A stretch of DNA of 64,000 nucleotides from Sinorhizobium mexicanum (GTDB taxonomy: Bacteria > Pseudomonadota > Alphaproteobacteria > Rhizobiales > Rhizobiaceae): assembly GCF_013488225.1 (NCBI RefSeq), contig NZ_CP041238.1, positions 2,443,501 through 2,507,500 of the forward strand. Reading direction: 5' to 3'. Shown piece after piece: positions 25,452 through 34,327 of this stretch. Numbering within the stretch: the stretch's first letter is position 1; every line of letters begins with the position of its first letter. The notes under the pieces were generated by a model. It was not told where the DNA came from and searched no databases. It saw only the letters and a program-made list of their open reading frames with translations. The translations under genes were made by a program, and so were the position numbers.

Positions 25452-25863
25452 TGTCCGTCAGAGTGAAGATGATTTCCGCCTCGTCCCGTCCGCGAAGGCG
25501 GGGAATGCGGTGGCTCGTGAAGCCGAAGCGACGGGCGATCTCGACCATGCCGCGGTTCTCCTCCGAGACGCGCAGCACCGCCATCTGGCAGCCGATCTCG
25601 TCAAAGGGATAGCCGAACATGGCCGTCAGCACCGGCCGCGTCAGCCAGCGCTTGCTGGTGGCAGCGGCCGAAAGCTCGATGACGCCCGCCTCGGGCGAAT
25701 AGTTGTGGTAGACGACGCCGGCGACGAGCCTGCCCTCCTCCGTCACGCCGAGCGTGGCGAAGTCGGCAAAGCCGCGTCCGCAGCCGTCGATATGGGCGGC
25801 GACGAAGCCGGCGATCGCGTCGTTCTTCGCAGGGTCGGCCGCCCCGCCCCAGATGATGTTCAA
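25417..25863 (-). CDS. GNAT-like acetyltransferase in the virion operon
   Basis: 148 residues starting at TTG 25863, after GGGGAGGCG, overlapping the preceding stop as TTGA. The sequence follows a GNAT fold: LGVTEEGRLVAGVVYHNYSP in the central strands, an AMFGYPFDEIGCQMAVLRVS segment, then ENRGMVEIARRFGF, the usual C-terminal helix/strand. The canonical acetyl-CoA Q/RxxGxG/A loop is not obvious. Genes of this kind occur in the virion modules of several short-tailed alphaproteobacterial phages; their role is unknown. Confidence 0.72.
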   Translation of the reverse strand: MNIIWGGAADPAKNDAIAGFVAAHIDGCGRGFADFATLGVTEEGRLVAGVVYHNYSPEAGVIELSAAATSKRWLTRPVLTAMFGYPFDEIGCQMAVLRVSEENRGMVEIARRFGFTSHRIPRLRGRDEAEIIFTLTDNDWRAHPVNRR

Positions 25864-27488
25864 GCACTCGCCTCCCCGGCCGCGACCTGCAGCGTGGCGA
25901 GGTCCACTTCGATGTCGAGTTTCACCGCCCCGCCGGATGTAATGACACAGCCGACGGCCAGCATGTCGCCGCTCGCGCGCACGTTCTGGCGAAAATCGTA
26001 GCGCAGCGCCTCCGACACGCCATCCCAGCGGGCCACGTCCCAAAGGCCGACGTCCCATTCCGGTGAGGCCGTATCGCCCTCCGTCACCCGGTCGAAGGGC
26101 GGTACCCGCCGGTCGAAGTCGGCGCGGGCGAAGAGTTGCACCTTGGGTCTCGTCTTGGCGCGAAAATACATATGCGCCATCGTCGCCGCCGTCCGCTGGC
26201 CGAATTGCCCGGTCGGCGTGAACTGCGAGAGGTAGGTGGCGGCAAAGGTCAGCCCGTCGTCGGTGCCGCCGGTGTCGCCCTGCCAGCAATAACCCTCGCG
26301 CGAGCCGAAGAAGAGCCCGCCCTGCAGCGTCTCGAAGCAATTGGCCCGCCAGTTGCTGATCGTCGCCCACCGCCCGCTCAAGACATTCAGGACGAAGGTC
26401 CTGTCGCTGACGACGCTGTTGTCGGGAAAGGCGACGAAGACCAGGTTCTGCTCGACCCAGGGCTTTAGCGTCCATCCGGATCCGGTGGCGTTTGCCGCCT
26501 GCCGCCAGTCGTCCTCGATCGGCCGAGATACCGAGACCTGGGTCAGCGCCTGCCGGTCGCGCTGGAATACTTGCGACATCGGCGTCAGACCGTCCGAGGT
26601 CGCGATCAGCACGTCGCCGCCGACGCGGATCCAGGCGTTCTTTCCGAGCGGCTTGCCGACCTGATAGACGCCCTTCAGCGCGAAATCGCTGGCGCTCGAA
26701 GGGTCGGAGCCGGCATAAACCGCGATCTCGCCTTCCGTCGAAACGAAGACGCAGAGATCGGAAAGCCCGTCGCCGCTTTCGAGCGACCAGGAAAAGCCGG
26801 TGATGAGCGACCCGCCCTTCTTCATCACCCCGCCAAGCGGGAACACGGCCGGCGCGCCGCCGATTGCGTTCACCGGCAGGTAGTAGGCGTCGAGCGTCGC
26901 GTTCTTCAGGAAGAACTCGCGGTTCTTGAACAGCCAGCCATAGTTGAGCTGCGCCATGGTCGTACTGTCGGAAAAGGTGATCGCCGGCGTCGTTGTCCAG
27001 GCGCTGCCGTCATAAATGCGGCGCGTGTCGGCGCCGTTGAGGCAAACGAGAAACGAGCCGCCGGCAGTCGTGTGCTGGAAGGCGCACCAGTCGCCGCCGG
27101 TAAGCCCGCTCACGGCCGCGGCCGTTGTTGCCGGCGGGGCCGCCGGCGCGGTCATGTTGTAGATCGCGCTCCCTGTCGCCATAAACAGCTTTTCGTTGCT
27201 GCCGAACTTGTATTTGAAGGCGCTGCGGATGGCGCCGCCGTCAGCAGCAAGCCCCGCCTTGCGCGATCCACCGCGGATCTTGCAGCCGGCGAGCGTCGGC
27301 AGGAAATTCCTAAGCACGGTGGCTGAGCCCGGTGTCTGCGACGCCATGTCCGCGGTCGTCACGAGACCTTGCTTCGGCGCCGGAAAGGTCACCGATTGCG
27401 AGGTCTGCGGCCGGCCGAGGCTTGCCTGCCCGCGGTTGGTTTGCGGCAGGCGGCCGGGGCGAACTGTATTCGTGCGAACTGTAATCAT
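25860..27488 (-). CDS. P22 gp10-like DNA-stabilisation/head-tail hub protein (probable)
   Basis: 542 residues, beta-rich throughout with repeated WD-like short strands (NRRIYDGSAWTT-type, FVSTEGEIAVYAGSDPSS, GSREGYCWQGDTGGTDDG), resembling a beta-propeller hub. Position directly after two connector/adaptor genes and before fibre genes matches packaged-DNA-stabilisation proteins of P22-like phages. Starts at ATG 27488 with an ATGA overlap. The assignment is by composition and order, not by a single motif. Confidence 0.68.
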   Translation of the reverse strand: MITVRTNTVRPGRLPQTNRGQASLGRPQTSQSVTFPAPKQGLVTTADMASQTPGSATVLRNFLPTLAGCKIRGGSRKAGLAADGGAIRSAFKYKFGSNEKLFMATGSAIYNMTAPAAPPATTAAAVSGLTGGDWCAFQHTTAGGSFLVCLNGADTRRIYDGSAWTTTPAITFSDSTTMAQLNYGWLFKNREFFLKNATLDAYYLPVNAIGGAPAVFPLGGVMKKGGSLITGFSWSLESGDGLSDLCVFVSTEGEIAVYAGSDPSSASDFALKGVYQVGKPLGKNAWIRVGGDVLIATSDGLTPMSQVFQRDRQALTQVSVSRPIEDDWRQAANATGSGWTLKPWVEQNLVFVAFPDNSVVSDRTFVLNVLSGRWATISNWRANCFETLQGGLFFGSREGYCWQGDTGGTDDGLTFAATYLSQFTPTGQFGQRTAATMAHMYFRAKTRPKVQLFARADFDRRVPPFDRVTEGDTASPEWDVGLWDVARWDGVSEALRYDFRQNVRASGDMLAVGCVITSGGAVKLDIEVDLATLQVAAGEASA

Positions 27489-28087
27489 GATGTCCCCCTG
27501 TCCGCATTGATCTCCTGCAGGAGATCCGCCTCGAACTCTGCGAGGTTGTCTTCGAAAGAGAGGCCCTTCTGGCGCTTCCAGCGCCAGATCAGCCCCTTCT
27601 TCAGCAGCCGCTCGGGAAAGAGCGTCGTGTCGTCGTCGGCCCGAAACGTATCGCGCTCCTCGTAAGGATCGCCGAGCACCCAGTTCTTCGAGACGTAGTC
27701 GATCGTCGCCCCGACGGCGGAAGCGGCCGGCGAGAAGAGCATCTCCTTGCCGCAGAGGTGGCAATAGGGCGCCGCAGAGGCGACGCCGACGATCACGGCC
27801 CATTGCCCGCCGTTGGTGACAGGTCGGAAGAAGCGGCCGTCCGCCGCCCGCACCGGCCCTCCCGGCGCCAGCCGCTGATAGTCGGCAGGCAGGATCTCCG
27901 GCGAAGCGGAAACGGCATGCGTCTTCAGCATCCGCCTCCAGTCGGCGCGCCGGACGATCTCCGCGCCCGCCTCCTCGGCGAGCGCCACCATCGTCTGCGC
28001 GTTCGGATCGTTGGTCCCGTAGACGCTGTCGAAACGGTCGAGCGAGACGATGTCGGCGACTTCGTTGATCACGGTCAGAAGCGTCAT
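27485..28087 (-). CDS. Phage head-tail connector/hypothetical structural protein
   Basis: 200 residues. Helical N-terminus (LLTVINEVADIVSLDRFDSV; TMVALAEEAGAEIVRRADWR), central beta part with a Cys pair (CHLCG), C-terminal helices ending FEADLLQEINADRGTS. This is a tail-tube or adaptor type found between the adaptor and hub genes of short-tailed phages. It overlaps both neighbours by ATGA. Confidence 0.68.
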   Translation of the reverse strand: MTLLTVINEVADIVSLDRFDSVYGTNDPNAQTMVALAEEAGAEIVRRADWRRMLKTHAVSASPEILPADYQRLAPGGPVRAADGRFFRPVTNGGQWAVIVGVASAAPYCHLCGKEMLFSPAASAVGATIDYVSKNWVLGDPYEERDTFRADDDTTLFPERLLKKGLIWRWKRQKGLSFEDNLAEFEADLLQEINADRGTS

Positions 28088-28680
28088 GGCGTCAGCCCTC
28101 CGATGACGACTTCGGCATTGCCCCAGCGCAGGCGCTCGTCGGCGAGCCCAAGCCCGGCCATCGCCTGGCGCTTCAGTGCCTCCGCCGCGCCCGCCTTGGA
28201 AACGTCGCGCTCCCAGACGGCGATCTCCTCGACGAGTGCGTAGAGATAGATGTCGGGCGCCTTTTCGATCAGCCAGTTGCTTGGGGCTTCGGCCGTCAGC
28301 GGCGGGATTTTCGCATAGTAGGTCAGGTGGATGTTGTCGCCGCCCTTCGGCCGCACCTCAATGGCGCTGCCGATGATCGCGTAGCCGATCGGCGCGCCGG
28401 CGGCTGTCCCGTGACTGCTGAGCTCCTGCAGCGGCAGCGCCCGAAGCGCCCGGCCATCGGCGGCGAGCACCTGCCGCGCCTCCAGGAAATCCGGGGGCAG
28501 GCTGCCTTCGCCTTCGGCGAGCGGCACCGCCGTGGTCTTTTCCATGCCGGCAGTGCGCATGACGCGGTTGAACTTGAGCTCGGCCAGAGCCAGGAAGCGC
28601 GGGAAGAGATGAGCGACGTCATCGCGGCCGGCATAGTCGCCGGCGTCGATGAGGAGCGACGCATAGTCGGTTGTGGTCAT
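28084..28680 (-). CDS. Phage adaptor (head-tail connector) protein
   Basis: 198 residues. DYASLLIDAGDYAGRDDVAH and LAELKFNRVMRTAGMEK at the N-terminus, PDIYLYALVEEIAVWERD in the C-terminal helices: this follows the pattern of SU10/P22 gp4-like adaptor proteins that ring the portal. Overlaps both neighbours by ATGA. Confidence 0.75.
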   Translation of the reverse strand: MTTTDYASLLIDAGDYAGRDDVAHLFPRFLALAELKFNRVMRTAGMEKTTAVPLAEGEGSLPPDFLEARQVLAADGRALRALPLQELSSHGTAAGAPIGYAIIGSAIEVRPKGGDNIHLTYYAKIPPLTAEAPSNWLIEKAPDIYLYALVEEIAVWERDVSKAGAAEALKRQAMAGLGLADERLRWGNAEVVIGGLTP

Positions 28681-29000
28681 AGATGTCCCTCGAAGCTGCG
28701 CCAGGCGCGGTTGTCGCCGTCGTTGAGCCAGCGCTTCAGATAGCGGTCGTCACCTTCGGAATGCGCCCGGACCAGGTTTTCGGAATGAGCGAGGTTGAGC
28801 GGGATCGAGGCGACCTTGGTCCATTCGCCGAAGGCGTTGCCGGCGGTCGCATGGCGGGTGAATTCGTTCTGGCGAACGAGGTTTTCGACCGGATAGTCCG
28901 TCCGCCAATGGGTCCTGTTGCCATCCTCCGTCACCCAGACGGAGCGGCCGGTCTGAAAATCATAGTCGAAGAGCTTCCAGTCGCCGTCGCGGATCACCAT
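28677..29000 (-). CDS. Small phage structural-operon protein
   Basis: 107 residues, rich in aromatic and charged residues (VIRDGDWKLFDYDFQTGRSV; WLNDGDNRAWRSFEGHL), unrecognised. The ATG at 29000 has GGGAG at good spacing, while the GTG six bases upstream sits too close to that site. Overlaps the adaptor gene by ATGA. Confidence 0.68.
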   Translation of the reverse strand: MVIRDGDWKLFDYDFQTGRSVWVTEDGNRTHWRTDYPVENLVRQNEFTRHATAGNAFGEWTKVASIPLNLAHSENLVRAHSEGDDRYLKRWLNDGDNRAWRSFEGHL

Positions 29001-29002
29001 GG

Positions 29003-29170
29003 TCACTCTCCCGGCAGCGGATCGGCTCGCTCGGCCTTGCCGTTGGCGATCAGCGCCTTGGCGTCAGCGAGGCTCAAGGATACGATCGTTCCGGCCGGCG
29101 TCCGCTCACCGTCGTTGAGCCAGACGTCATAGATCAACCGGACCGGCACCGGCTTCTTTGTTTCGGACAT
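29003..29170 (-). CDS. 55-residue phage protein
   Basis: MSETKKPVPVRLIYDVWLND, then GERTPAGTIVSLSLADAKAL and IANGKAERADPLPGE. The ATG at 29170 follows GGAGAAAGC, and the stop is two bases before the next ATG, whose ribosome-binding site lies in its last codons. The pattern (beta strands, then a small helix with AKALIANGKAER) is seen in short proteins beside phage capsid genes. Function unknown. Confidence 0.72.
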   Translation of the reverse strand: MSETKKPVPVRLIYDVWLNDGERTPAGTIVSLSLADAKALIANGKAERADPLPGE

Positions 29171-29188
29171 TGCTTTCTCCAATGAAAA

Positions 29189-29210
29189 AGGCGGCTCCGA
29201 AGAACCGCCT
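29189..29210 (-). terminator. Hairpin terminator between toxin cargo and virion genes
   Basis: GGCGGCTCCGAAGAACCGCC, bounded by AAAAA on the left, gives a U-tract on the minus strand (GGAGCCGCCTTTTTC). It would end transcripts coming from the 29.3-31.9 kb cargo. Confidence 0.7.
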
Positions 29211-29318
29211 TGCTAATAAGGTAGCGAGACACGGGGTTAGTACCGCCAGGGCTTGCCTTCGACGATATCCGGCCGAGGTGCCGGAACCGGCGTGCGCCAC
29301 GGCGGAAAATTTTCTAAA

Positions 29319-30446
29319 TTACCGCGGCGCCGTCAGGAACAAGTCGGAGGGATCAGGCAGCGCCGCCGAAGTAAAATCATCCGAGTTGAATGAACAGACC
29401 AAGAGTCCCCCCTCGCGGGAACCAGCATCGCGGATAGAGAAGTTCTGCGACGGCGTGTAGCCCGTTTCCTCCGTCTGCAGATCCACAATCCATCCCTGTC
29501 CTTTTACATATCCGCTTCCAGTGCGCTGCATGATGGCGTACCAGAGTGGGTCCTCCCACTCTGCCGTTTCAAACCCCCACGAGATCCTTTCCCTGCCCGC
29601 CGATCGATCCACCCTTTGGACATAGGCGGTGAGATCGAGCCCCCACGCGTGCACAATCGACGAAAACTCTACCCGCGTTTCAATCGGCTCATTCCTCTTG
29701 CCCCATAGAGATATGCGGCGGATTTTCACTGCTCCGAAGGCCTCTTGTTCGGCTTTCAACAGATCGAAGAATTCCGGCGTGCAGGCAACCAACCCCTTCA
29801 TCAGTCGGTCGGCGTCGCCAAGCGGCAGCGGCTTCAGTTCCGGCGCCCCGAACAATGCCGTGATGTGGGGAGGCTGGAAGTTGGGCGTGTCCGCATGACT
29901 GACATGACATCGCAAGTCGGACTGTCCCTCAGGGGCATCTTCTCCTGTAATGCCAAAATCCGATGACACCCGCCCGTCTTCTACCGCCTCTTTGTTACTC
30001 CAGCCGAAGGACCTAAGCTCATCGAACTTGACCCCCAGCCGCGTTTCGAGCGCTTGGCGAACTCGTTCCGCAGGCCAAGCAACTTGGAGTTCAAAAATGT
30101 ACCAGGACGGCGCATCGCCTTCGCGAACTACGTAACGCTGGGAATAGCCGATGATCGGAAGTCCGCCAATCGCAATCGGCTTTGCGAAGATCGCCATTTG
30201 CACGTAGTAGTTTTCCCGTGGCGGACCATGTGGCGAGTTGCCCTCGTCTTCATCGAAATCGATCCTCACCGGCCCCAGTACCGCCCTCTCCTCCTTCAGG
30301 ATCGAGAAAAACTCCGGTTTGCAGGAAAGCAACGACTCGAGTAGCCGGTCCGGCGCGGCAAGTGCCGGTCCGGCGAAATTGAGTGCGACGAAAGCGACCA
30401 GAGCCGCGATGAAACTCCTGCAAGATGGGAAGAGGAAGATATTCAC
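29319..30446 (-). CDS. Exported protein with two copies of a novel domain (candidate immunity protein)
   Basis: 375 residues, GTG start. Signal peptide (FIAALVAFVALNFAGPALA). Two homologous halves each begin with a Cys-containing helix: LLESLLSCKPEFFSILKEER and LMKGLVACTPEFFDLLKAEQ. Each continues with a GPVRI/GAVKI strand. The neighbouring 30495-31244 protein has one such domain. Periplasmic location, duplication and position two genes after a DUF2778 toxin-like gene fit an immunity role. No known family recognised. It is lower in GC than the phage genes. Confidence 0.72.
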   Translation of the reverse strand: MNIFLFPSCRSFIAALVAFVALNFAGPALAAPDRLLESLLSCKPEFFSILKEERAVLGPVRIDFDEDEGNSPHGPPRENYYVQMAIFAKPIAIGGLPIIGYSQRYVVREGDAPSWYIFELQVAWPAERVRQALETRLGVKFDELRSFGWSNKEAVEDGRVSSDFGITGEDAPEGQSDLRCHVSHADTPNFQPPHITALFGAPELKPLPLGDADRLMKGLVACTPEFFDLLKAEQEAFGAVKIRRISLWGKRNEPIETRVEFSSIVHAWGLDLTAYVQRVDRSAGRERISWGFETAEWEDPLWYAIMQRTGSGYVKGQGWIVDLQTEETGYTPSQNFSIRDAGSREGGLLVCSFNSDDFTSAALPDPSDLFLTAPR

Positions 30447-30494
30447 AACCGGGGTCCTGCTGGAAGGCCACTTGGCGCTGCACCGGGCTCACCT

Positions 30495-31244
30495 CTAAAA
30501 TTGTCGGAAATCCGCGATCGTCTTCCGGACCGACGAAATGAATAGCCTGAGCCTTCCGAAAATTCGCGGTTCGGCTGATTGCGACAGTAAAAGGTCGGCA
30601 ACGTGGGGCAATTCCTGCATCCCATTGTCCCCTCGGTCACCAAAACATTCGATCTGCGTTCTGGGAAAATCGCGTTTCGGCGTCCAGATGAGGCCCGGCC
30701 AGTCACCGGATCTCATCGCGCCCCGCTCCCATCCAAAGGCGCGAAACTCTTCTGTTTCAGGGTGACGCGCTTTGATCGCCTTCGCAACCTCGGCCGGGGA
30801 CTCTATGACCTGAAACCCCCAGCTGTAACCCTCCGACGAGGCACCCTTATAAAGAGACCAGTCCTGGTTGTAGGCGATCAGCTTGAGTCCGTAAGCCTCG
30901 ATCGGTTTGACAAAGGTCGCCACCGTCATCCGTGGTTCCTCAAGACTGATCAGATTGTAGGGGAGAGCCCTGATTTCCACAGGCCCGAACACAGCCCTCT
31001 CTTCTTTCAGGATCCGAAAGAAGTCTGGACTGCAGGACAGCAAGGCATACAGCACCTTGTCGGCGCTCTCCGGCGGCAGTGTACATTCGGGCGCCCTGCC
31101 TCCGCTTCTTTCGCAAATACCCCTCCGGCTTGGATCCACGACCGCTTCAGGATCGATCATGGCGAAAACTACGCCGCCCAGGACGACCAGCAGGCCTAAG
31201 ACTGCGGCGAAACGATAAAGAACGCCCCGTGGCCAGTTTTTCAT
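30495..31244 (-). CDS. Membrane-anchored single-domain relative (candidate immunity protein)
   Basis: 249 residues. One N-terminal membrane segment (YRFAAVLGLLVVLGGVVFAM), then a periplasmic domain starting LYALLSCSPDFFRILKEERA, closely similar to both domains of the downstream exported protein. Distinct features are YNQDWSLYKGASSEGYSWGF and LPHVADLLLSQ. CAGGAGAGGAC precedes the ATG. It lies 117 bases after the DUF2778 gene. A periplasmic antidote to a peptidoglycan-active enzyme is the simplest inference. Confidence 0.72.
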   Translation of the reverse strand: MKNWPRGVLYRFAAVLGLLVVLGGVVFAMIDPEAVVDPSRRGICERSGGRAPECTLPPESADKVLYALLSCSPDFFRILKEERAVFGPVEIRALPYNLISLEEPRMTVATFVKPIEAYGLKLIAYNQDWSLYKGASSEGYSWGFQVIESPAEVAKAIKARHPETEEFRAFGWERGAMRSGDWPGLIWTPKRDFPRTQIECFGDRGDNGMQELPHVADLLLSQSAEPRIFGRLRLFISSVRKTIADFRQF

Positions 31245-31360
31245 GTCCTCTCCTGCCTTTGCACGTAGTTCCTCCGAAACGCCTTCCTAGAACATTTCAT
31301 GAACATGCGCAAGGGTGTGGAGGTCAATATTCTCAACCATGGACCGTGGCGGGGCAGCCG

Positions 31361-31948
31361 TCAGAAGTGTCTCGAAAGCGCGTCCCAAAGAGAAATTCCC
31401 TCGGGAAATCGTCTGTTTGTGGGCTGAGATGAATCTGGCGTCCAGCGATTGCCGCGCTCCGAGGTTGACGCATCGGGATAGGAAACGATGAGCTCGGCGG
31501 ATTGCCCGGTTTTGTCGTAGAAATCGGCAAAACGATCCATCTGATCCGTGAGGTCGATACATCCCGCGGACCCCGGATCCCGACCGCCATGGATCGAAAA
31601 TCCGCTTCTGTGCGCGTACTTTGGATCAATATCTGCCTTGGGAGTGAGCCACGTCCTTGAGTTGCCCCACGCCACGCGACCGCCCGGCCATTTGCCTCCC
31701 TTCCCAAAGGGGTAGCCCAGCAAGCCGATCACATCGTCCATAGCGCCCCGGTGCTGAAGCTCGCCAACGGAATATCTTCCCTCGGGTATCGGCCCATTGC
31801 CCTGGTTATGCTGTTCCCACGGATACTGATGCCCCTCTCTTCCACTCACCGCCGGCCAGGAGCCGGAATATCGGCCGTTTTCCGTTGCCGTAAGACGATC
31901 TCCATCGAAGTGAAGCGTCGTTCGCTTCCTGAGGTTGTTTTTGCCCAT
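31361..31948 (-). CDS. DUF2778/Tlde1-like L,D-transpeptidase-fold effector
   Basis: 195 residues. TLHFDGDRLTATENGRYSGS begins the domain; GPIPEGRYSVGEL and SGFSIHGGRDPGSAGCIDL (His120, Ser127, Cys130) are the hallmarks of the DUF2778 family. That family includes Tlde1, a type VI secretion effector that exchanges D-amino acids and cleaves peptidoglycan stems. AAGGAG precedes the ATG at 31948. No signal peptide, so it must be delivered or released. It directly follows the capsid gene and precedes two exported candidate immunity proteins. A phage lysis role is an alternative. Confidence 0.82.
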   Translation of the reverse strand: MGKNNLRKRTTLHFDGDRLTATENGRYSGSWPAVSGREGHQYPWEQHNQGNGPIPEGRYSVGELQHRGAMDDVIGLLGYPFGKGGKWPGGRVAWGNSRTWLTPKADIDPKYAHRSGFSIHGGRDPGSAGCIDLTDQMDRFADFYDKTGQSAELIVSYPDASTSERGNRWTPDSSQPTNRRFPEGISLWDALSRHF

Positions 31949-31985
31949 AGAGCACTCCTTCTTCTGCATTCTTTTGGACCGCTGT

Positions 31986-32026
31986 CTCTCAGTCACCCCT
32001 GTCATGGACACAGGGGTGACTGAGAG
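31986..32026 (-). promoter_or_regulatory. Strong perfect hairpin after the capsid gene
   Basis: Arms TCTCAGTCACCCCTGT (31987-32002) and ACAGGGGTGACTGAGA (32010-32025) pair perfectly over 16 bp around CATGGAC. No U-tract follows on the minus strand, so it is more likely an mRNA processing or stability hairpin, or a factor-assisted terminator, than a standard intrinsic terminator. Confidence 0.6.
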
Positions 32027-32043
32027 GACCGACAGACCTGCCG

Positions 32044-33039
32044 TCAGTTCGTCTCGCTCAAGCCGAACAGGTCGGCCGCGACGCCGAGCCCCTTTTCATT
32101 GTGCACCTTCAGCGTGCCCTCGCCGATGATCACGCCCTTGTCGGCGTCTCCGGTCTTGGCAACGTCGCGGTCTTCCTGGATCTGGCGCAGCCAGAGGAAG
32201 GAGAGCATGTCCGTGTCGATGAAGAAGGCGTTGCGAGCAAGCCCGGCGTTCACCGCCTGCACCCGGTTCGGGTGGATCATCACCGTGCCGAACGGGCCTT
32301 CATAGTAATCCGCCGTCGCGACGATGGTATTGCGCTCGCCGCCCTGCGAGACCGCATAGCGGAAGGGCGCGACATTGCTGTCCGACATGAAGGTGACGAA
32401 GACGGATTTGACATAGGGCGAGACCGAGACATGGCGGAAGTTCGCGCCGTTCTGGTAGCCCTGCTGCATCACGGTATCGAGGATCGCCTTGGTGAACGGC
32501 CGCTGCGTGCCGTCGGTCGGCGCCACCGTCAGCCCGGTGGCTGCATTGAACCCGCCATTGGCGCCGCCGGCCCCGCGCGAGACATTGGAGGTGAGCCAGG
32601 TGCTGAGCGAGCCGAACTCGCGGGTGGCGCCGCTGACGGACGCATTGGTGTCGGCGATCGCGAATTCGACATCCTTGCGGATCTCGACGCCCTTCTTCAG
32701 CTTCTGGTACTTGCGCTTCTGCACGTTGCCGGCCTCGGCCGTCACTTCCTGGGTGGCGGAGATGATCCAGTCCTTGCGCATGATCTGGGTGTAGTTGCCG
32801 AGCCGCGTCGGCGGGGTGATCGCGCCGAAGGCGTATTCCTCGCCTTCCTCGCGGATATTGGCGCCGGGCGCGGCCAGTTCGTCCGTCTCCCATTCCGGGT
32901 GATAGGTGGTGCACTTGCCCTTCTCGATCAGCGAATAGATCGGCGTGTCTTCCGGCGTGATGCGCGACACGACGTCGGAAAGCTCCTCACGATTGCCGAC
33001 GGCCTGGGTGGTCTGGAACGTATTGGTGAGAACTGCCAT
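32044..33039 (-). CDS. Major capsid protein (SU10-type/DUF5309 family)
   Basis: 331 residues. N-terminal arm ISRITPEDTPIYSLIEKGKC-like region, then the HK97-fold body: YHPEWETDELAAPGANIREE, MRKDWIISATQEVTAEAGNV, and FGTVMIHPNRV in the C-terminal domain. This matches the SU10/DUF5309 major-capsid family. The ATG at 33039 follows AAGGACC; 17 upstream in-frame residues are not favoured. It should be the most abundant virion protein if the cluster is expressed. Confidence 0.87.
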   Translation of the reverse strand: MAVLTNTFQTTQAVGNREELSDVVSRITPEDTPIYSLIEKGKCTTYHPEWETDELAAPGANIREEGEEYAFGAITPPTRLGNYTQIMRKDWIISATQEVTAEAGNVQKRKYQKLKKGVEIRKDVEFAIADTNASVSGATREFGSLSTWLTSNVSRGAGGANGGFNAATGLTVAPTDGTQRPFTKAILDTVMQQGYQNGANFRHVSVSPYVKSVFVTFMSDSNVAPFRYAVSQGGERNTIVATADYYEGPFGTVMIHPNRVQAVNAGLARNAFFIDTDMLSFLWLRQIQEDRDVAKTGDADKGVIIGEGTLKVHNEKGLGVAADLFGLSETN

Positions 33040-33176
33040 TTTCTGGTCCTTCTGTGAAAATGAGATCGGCCGCCCGCGCGTGGGGTTCACGCGGGAAAGC
33101 CTCTGTTGAAATGATCGGAGCCGCCCCGCACGCGGAGGGTGGCCGGCCGGGCATCCGAAACCACCGGCGAGCAGCG

Positions 33177-34121
33177 CTACTCGAAATCGACAGCCATAGC
33201 GTCGCGGATCGAGCCGGTGCGCGTCAGCCGCTGCATCGCCTCGCGGCTTTCGCGCTGGTGGCGCTGCGCCTGGTTCCTTGCCTTCATGCGCGGTGCGGAG
33301 GCGGGTGCCGCCGCCACCTTCTGCAAGGCCCTCGCTTTCGAGCGTTCGGCGATGAGGCCGAGCCGGGCGTAGTGCGCGAGCTTGAAGAGCCGGTGGTCGA
33401 CAACCTCGCGCACCTCCTCGTCGGAAAAGCCGAGCTCACGTGCCGTCTCGAAGGCACTGGCGAAGAAGGCCTGCCGCCCCTCATCCTGCCCCGTCTCGGG
33501 GAAGGCTTCGAGAAGCCTGGCGTTTTCCGCCTCCAGCCTCTCCTCGCTCGCCGCCGCCTGAAGCTGCGTCATCACCGCCGCCGGTTCGTCGCCGAGCGCC
33601 ATCACCCGCGCGAGCTGTTCCAGCCCCGCCTGGTGCAGCGCCCATTGCCGCTGATAGGCTTGCGGATCGTAGAGCCTCAGTTCCTCCGGCGGCTCGTCCG
33701 GGATCTCCCCGGCGATGAGTTCGGCAACTGCGTTGGCGGTGGCCGCGACCCGGCTGCTCATGCTTTCGAGCGCCCGCCGCCCATTGGCGAGGTCCTGGGT
33801 CTTGTGGCGGTAATCGCGGTCCCGCATGTAGCCGAGCTTCAGTTCCTCAAGCGGAACTTCTTCGCCGCCCTTGAGCGTGACGACCAGATCCTCGGCTTCA
33901 TTGGCCGCCCCCTCGTCGGATAAGCCCGGCTCGTCGCCTTGGGTATCATGGTCGTCATACGCGCCGGGGTATTCCGTGGGCGTTGCATCCCACGCCTCTT
34001 CGTCCTCGTCGTCTGCTTCATGCAACTCCCGAAAATCGAGGTCGTCGAAGCTTGCTGGCTCGAGCGAGCCGTCAACGGTTTTGCTCCCGCCGAAGGGCAG
34101 GTTGGCACTATCGTTCATCAT
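33177..34121 (-). CDS. Phage scaffolding protein
   Basis: 314 residues, highly acidic N-terminus (HEADDEDEEAWDATPTEYPG), then LVVTLKGGEEVPLEELKLGY and MRDRDYRHKTQDLANGRRAL, a long helical, Ala/Glu/Arg-rich body and a basic C-terminus (KARNQAQRHQRESREAMQRL), which usually contacts the coat protein. This is the standard composition and place (before the capsid gene) of scaffolding proteins. No protease domain seen. Confidence 0.8.
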   Translation of the reverse strand: MMNDSANLPFGGSKTVDGSLEPASFDDLDFRELHEADDEDEEAWDATPTEYPGAYDDHDTQGDEPGLSDEGAANEAEDLVVTLKGGEEVPLEELKLGYMRDRDYRHKTQDLANGRRALESMSSRVAATANAVAELIAGEIPDEPPEELRLYDPQAYQRQWALHQAGLEQLARVMALGDEPAAVMTQLQAAASEERLEAENARLLEAFPETGQDEGRQAFFASAFETARELGFSDEEVREVVDHRLFKLAHYARLGLIAERSKARALQKVAAAPASAPRMKARNQAQRHQRESREAMQRLTRTGSIRDAMAVDFE

Positions 34122-34327
34122 GGAATGACCTTTTCAGAGCATTTCGGCGAAGTGGGAATCGCCAAAAGATGCGGCAAACAGAGACACTTTTGGCGAAACG
34201 GCGAATGCCCCGTTCGCCAAAGCTTTGCGAAATTCAAATGGTTGCATTGGCTTCCTGAATCAAATCATCAAGGAAACCGGCTAACGGAGAAGCGCTTGCC
34301 GCGCCCTCCTCATTGCGCACGCCCGCG

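Noticed and set aside
25864..26475. N-terminal extension of the GNAT gene to 352 residues
   Set aside because: The extension is out of frame with, and overlaps, the gp10-like gene; its Arg-rich composition is a shadow, and TTG 25863 has GGAGG and a TTGA overlap.
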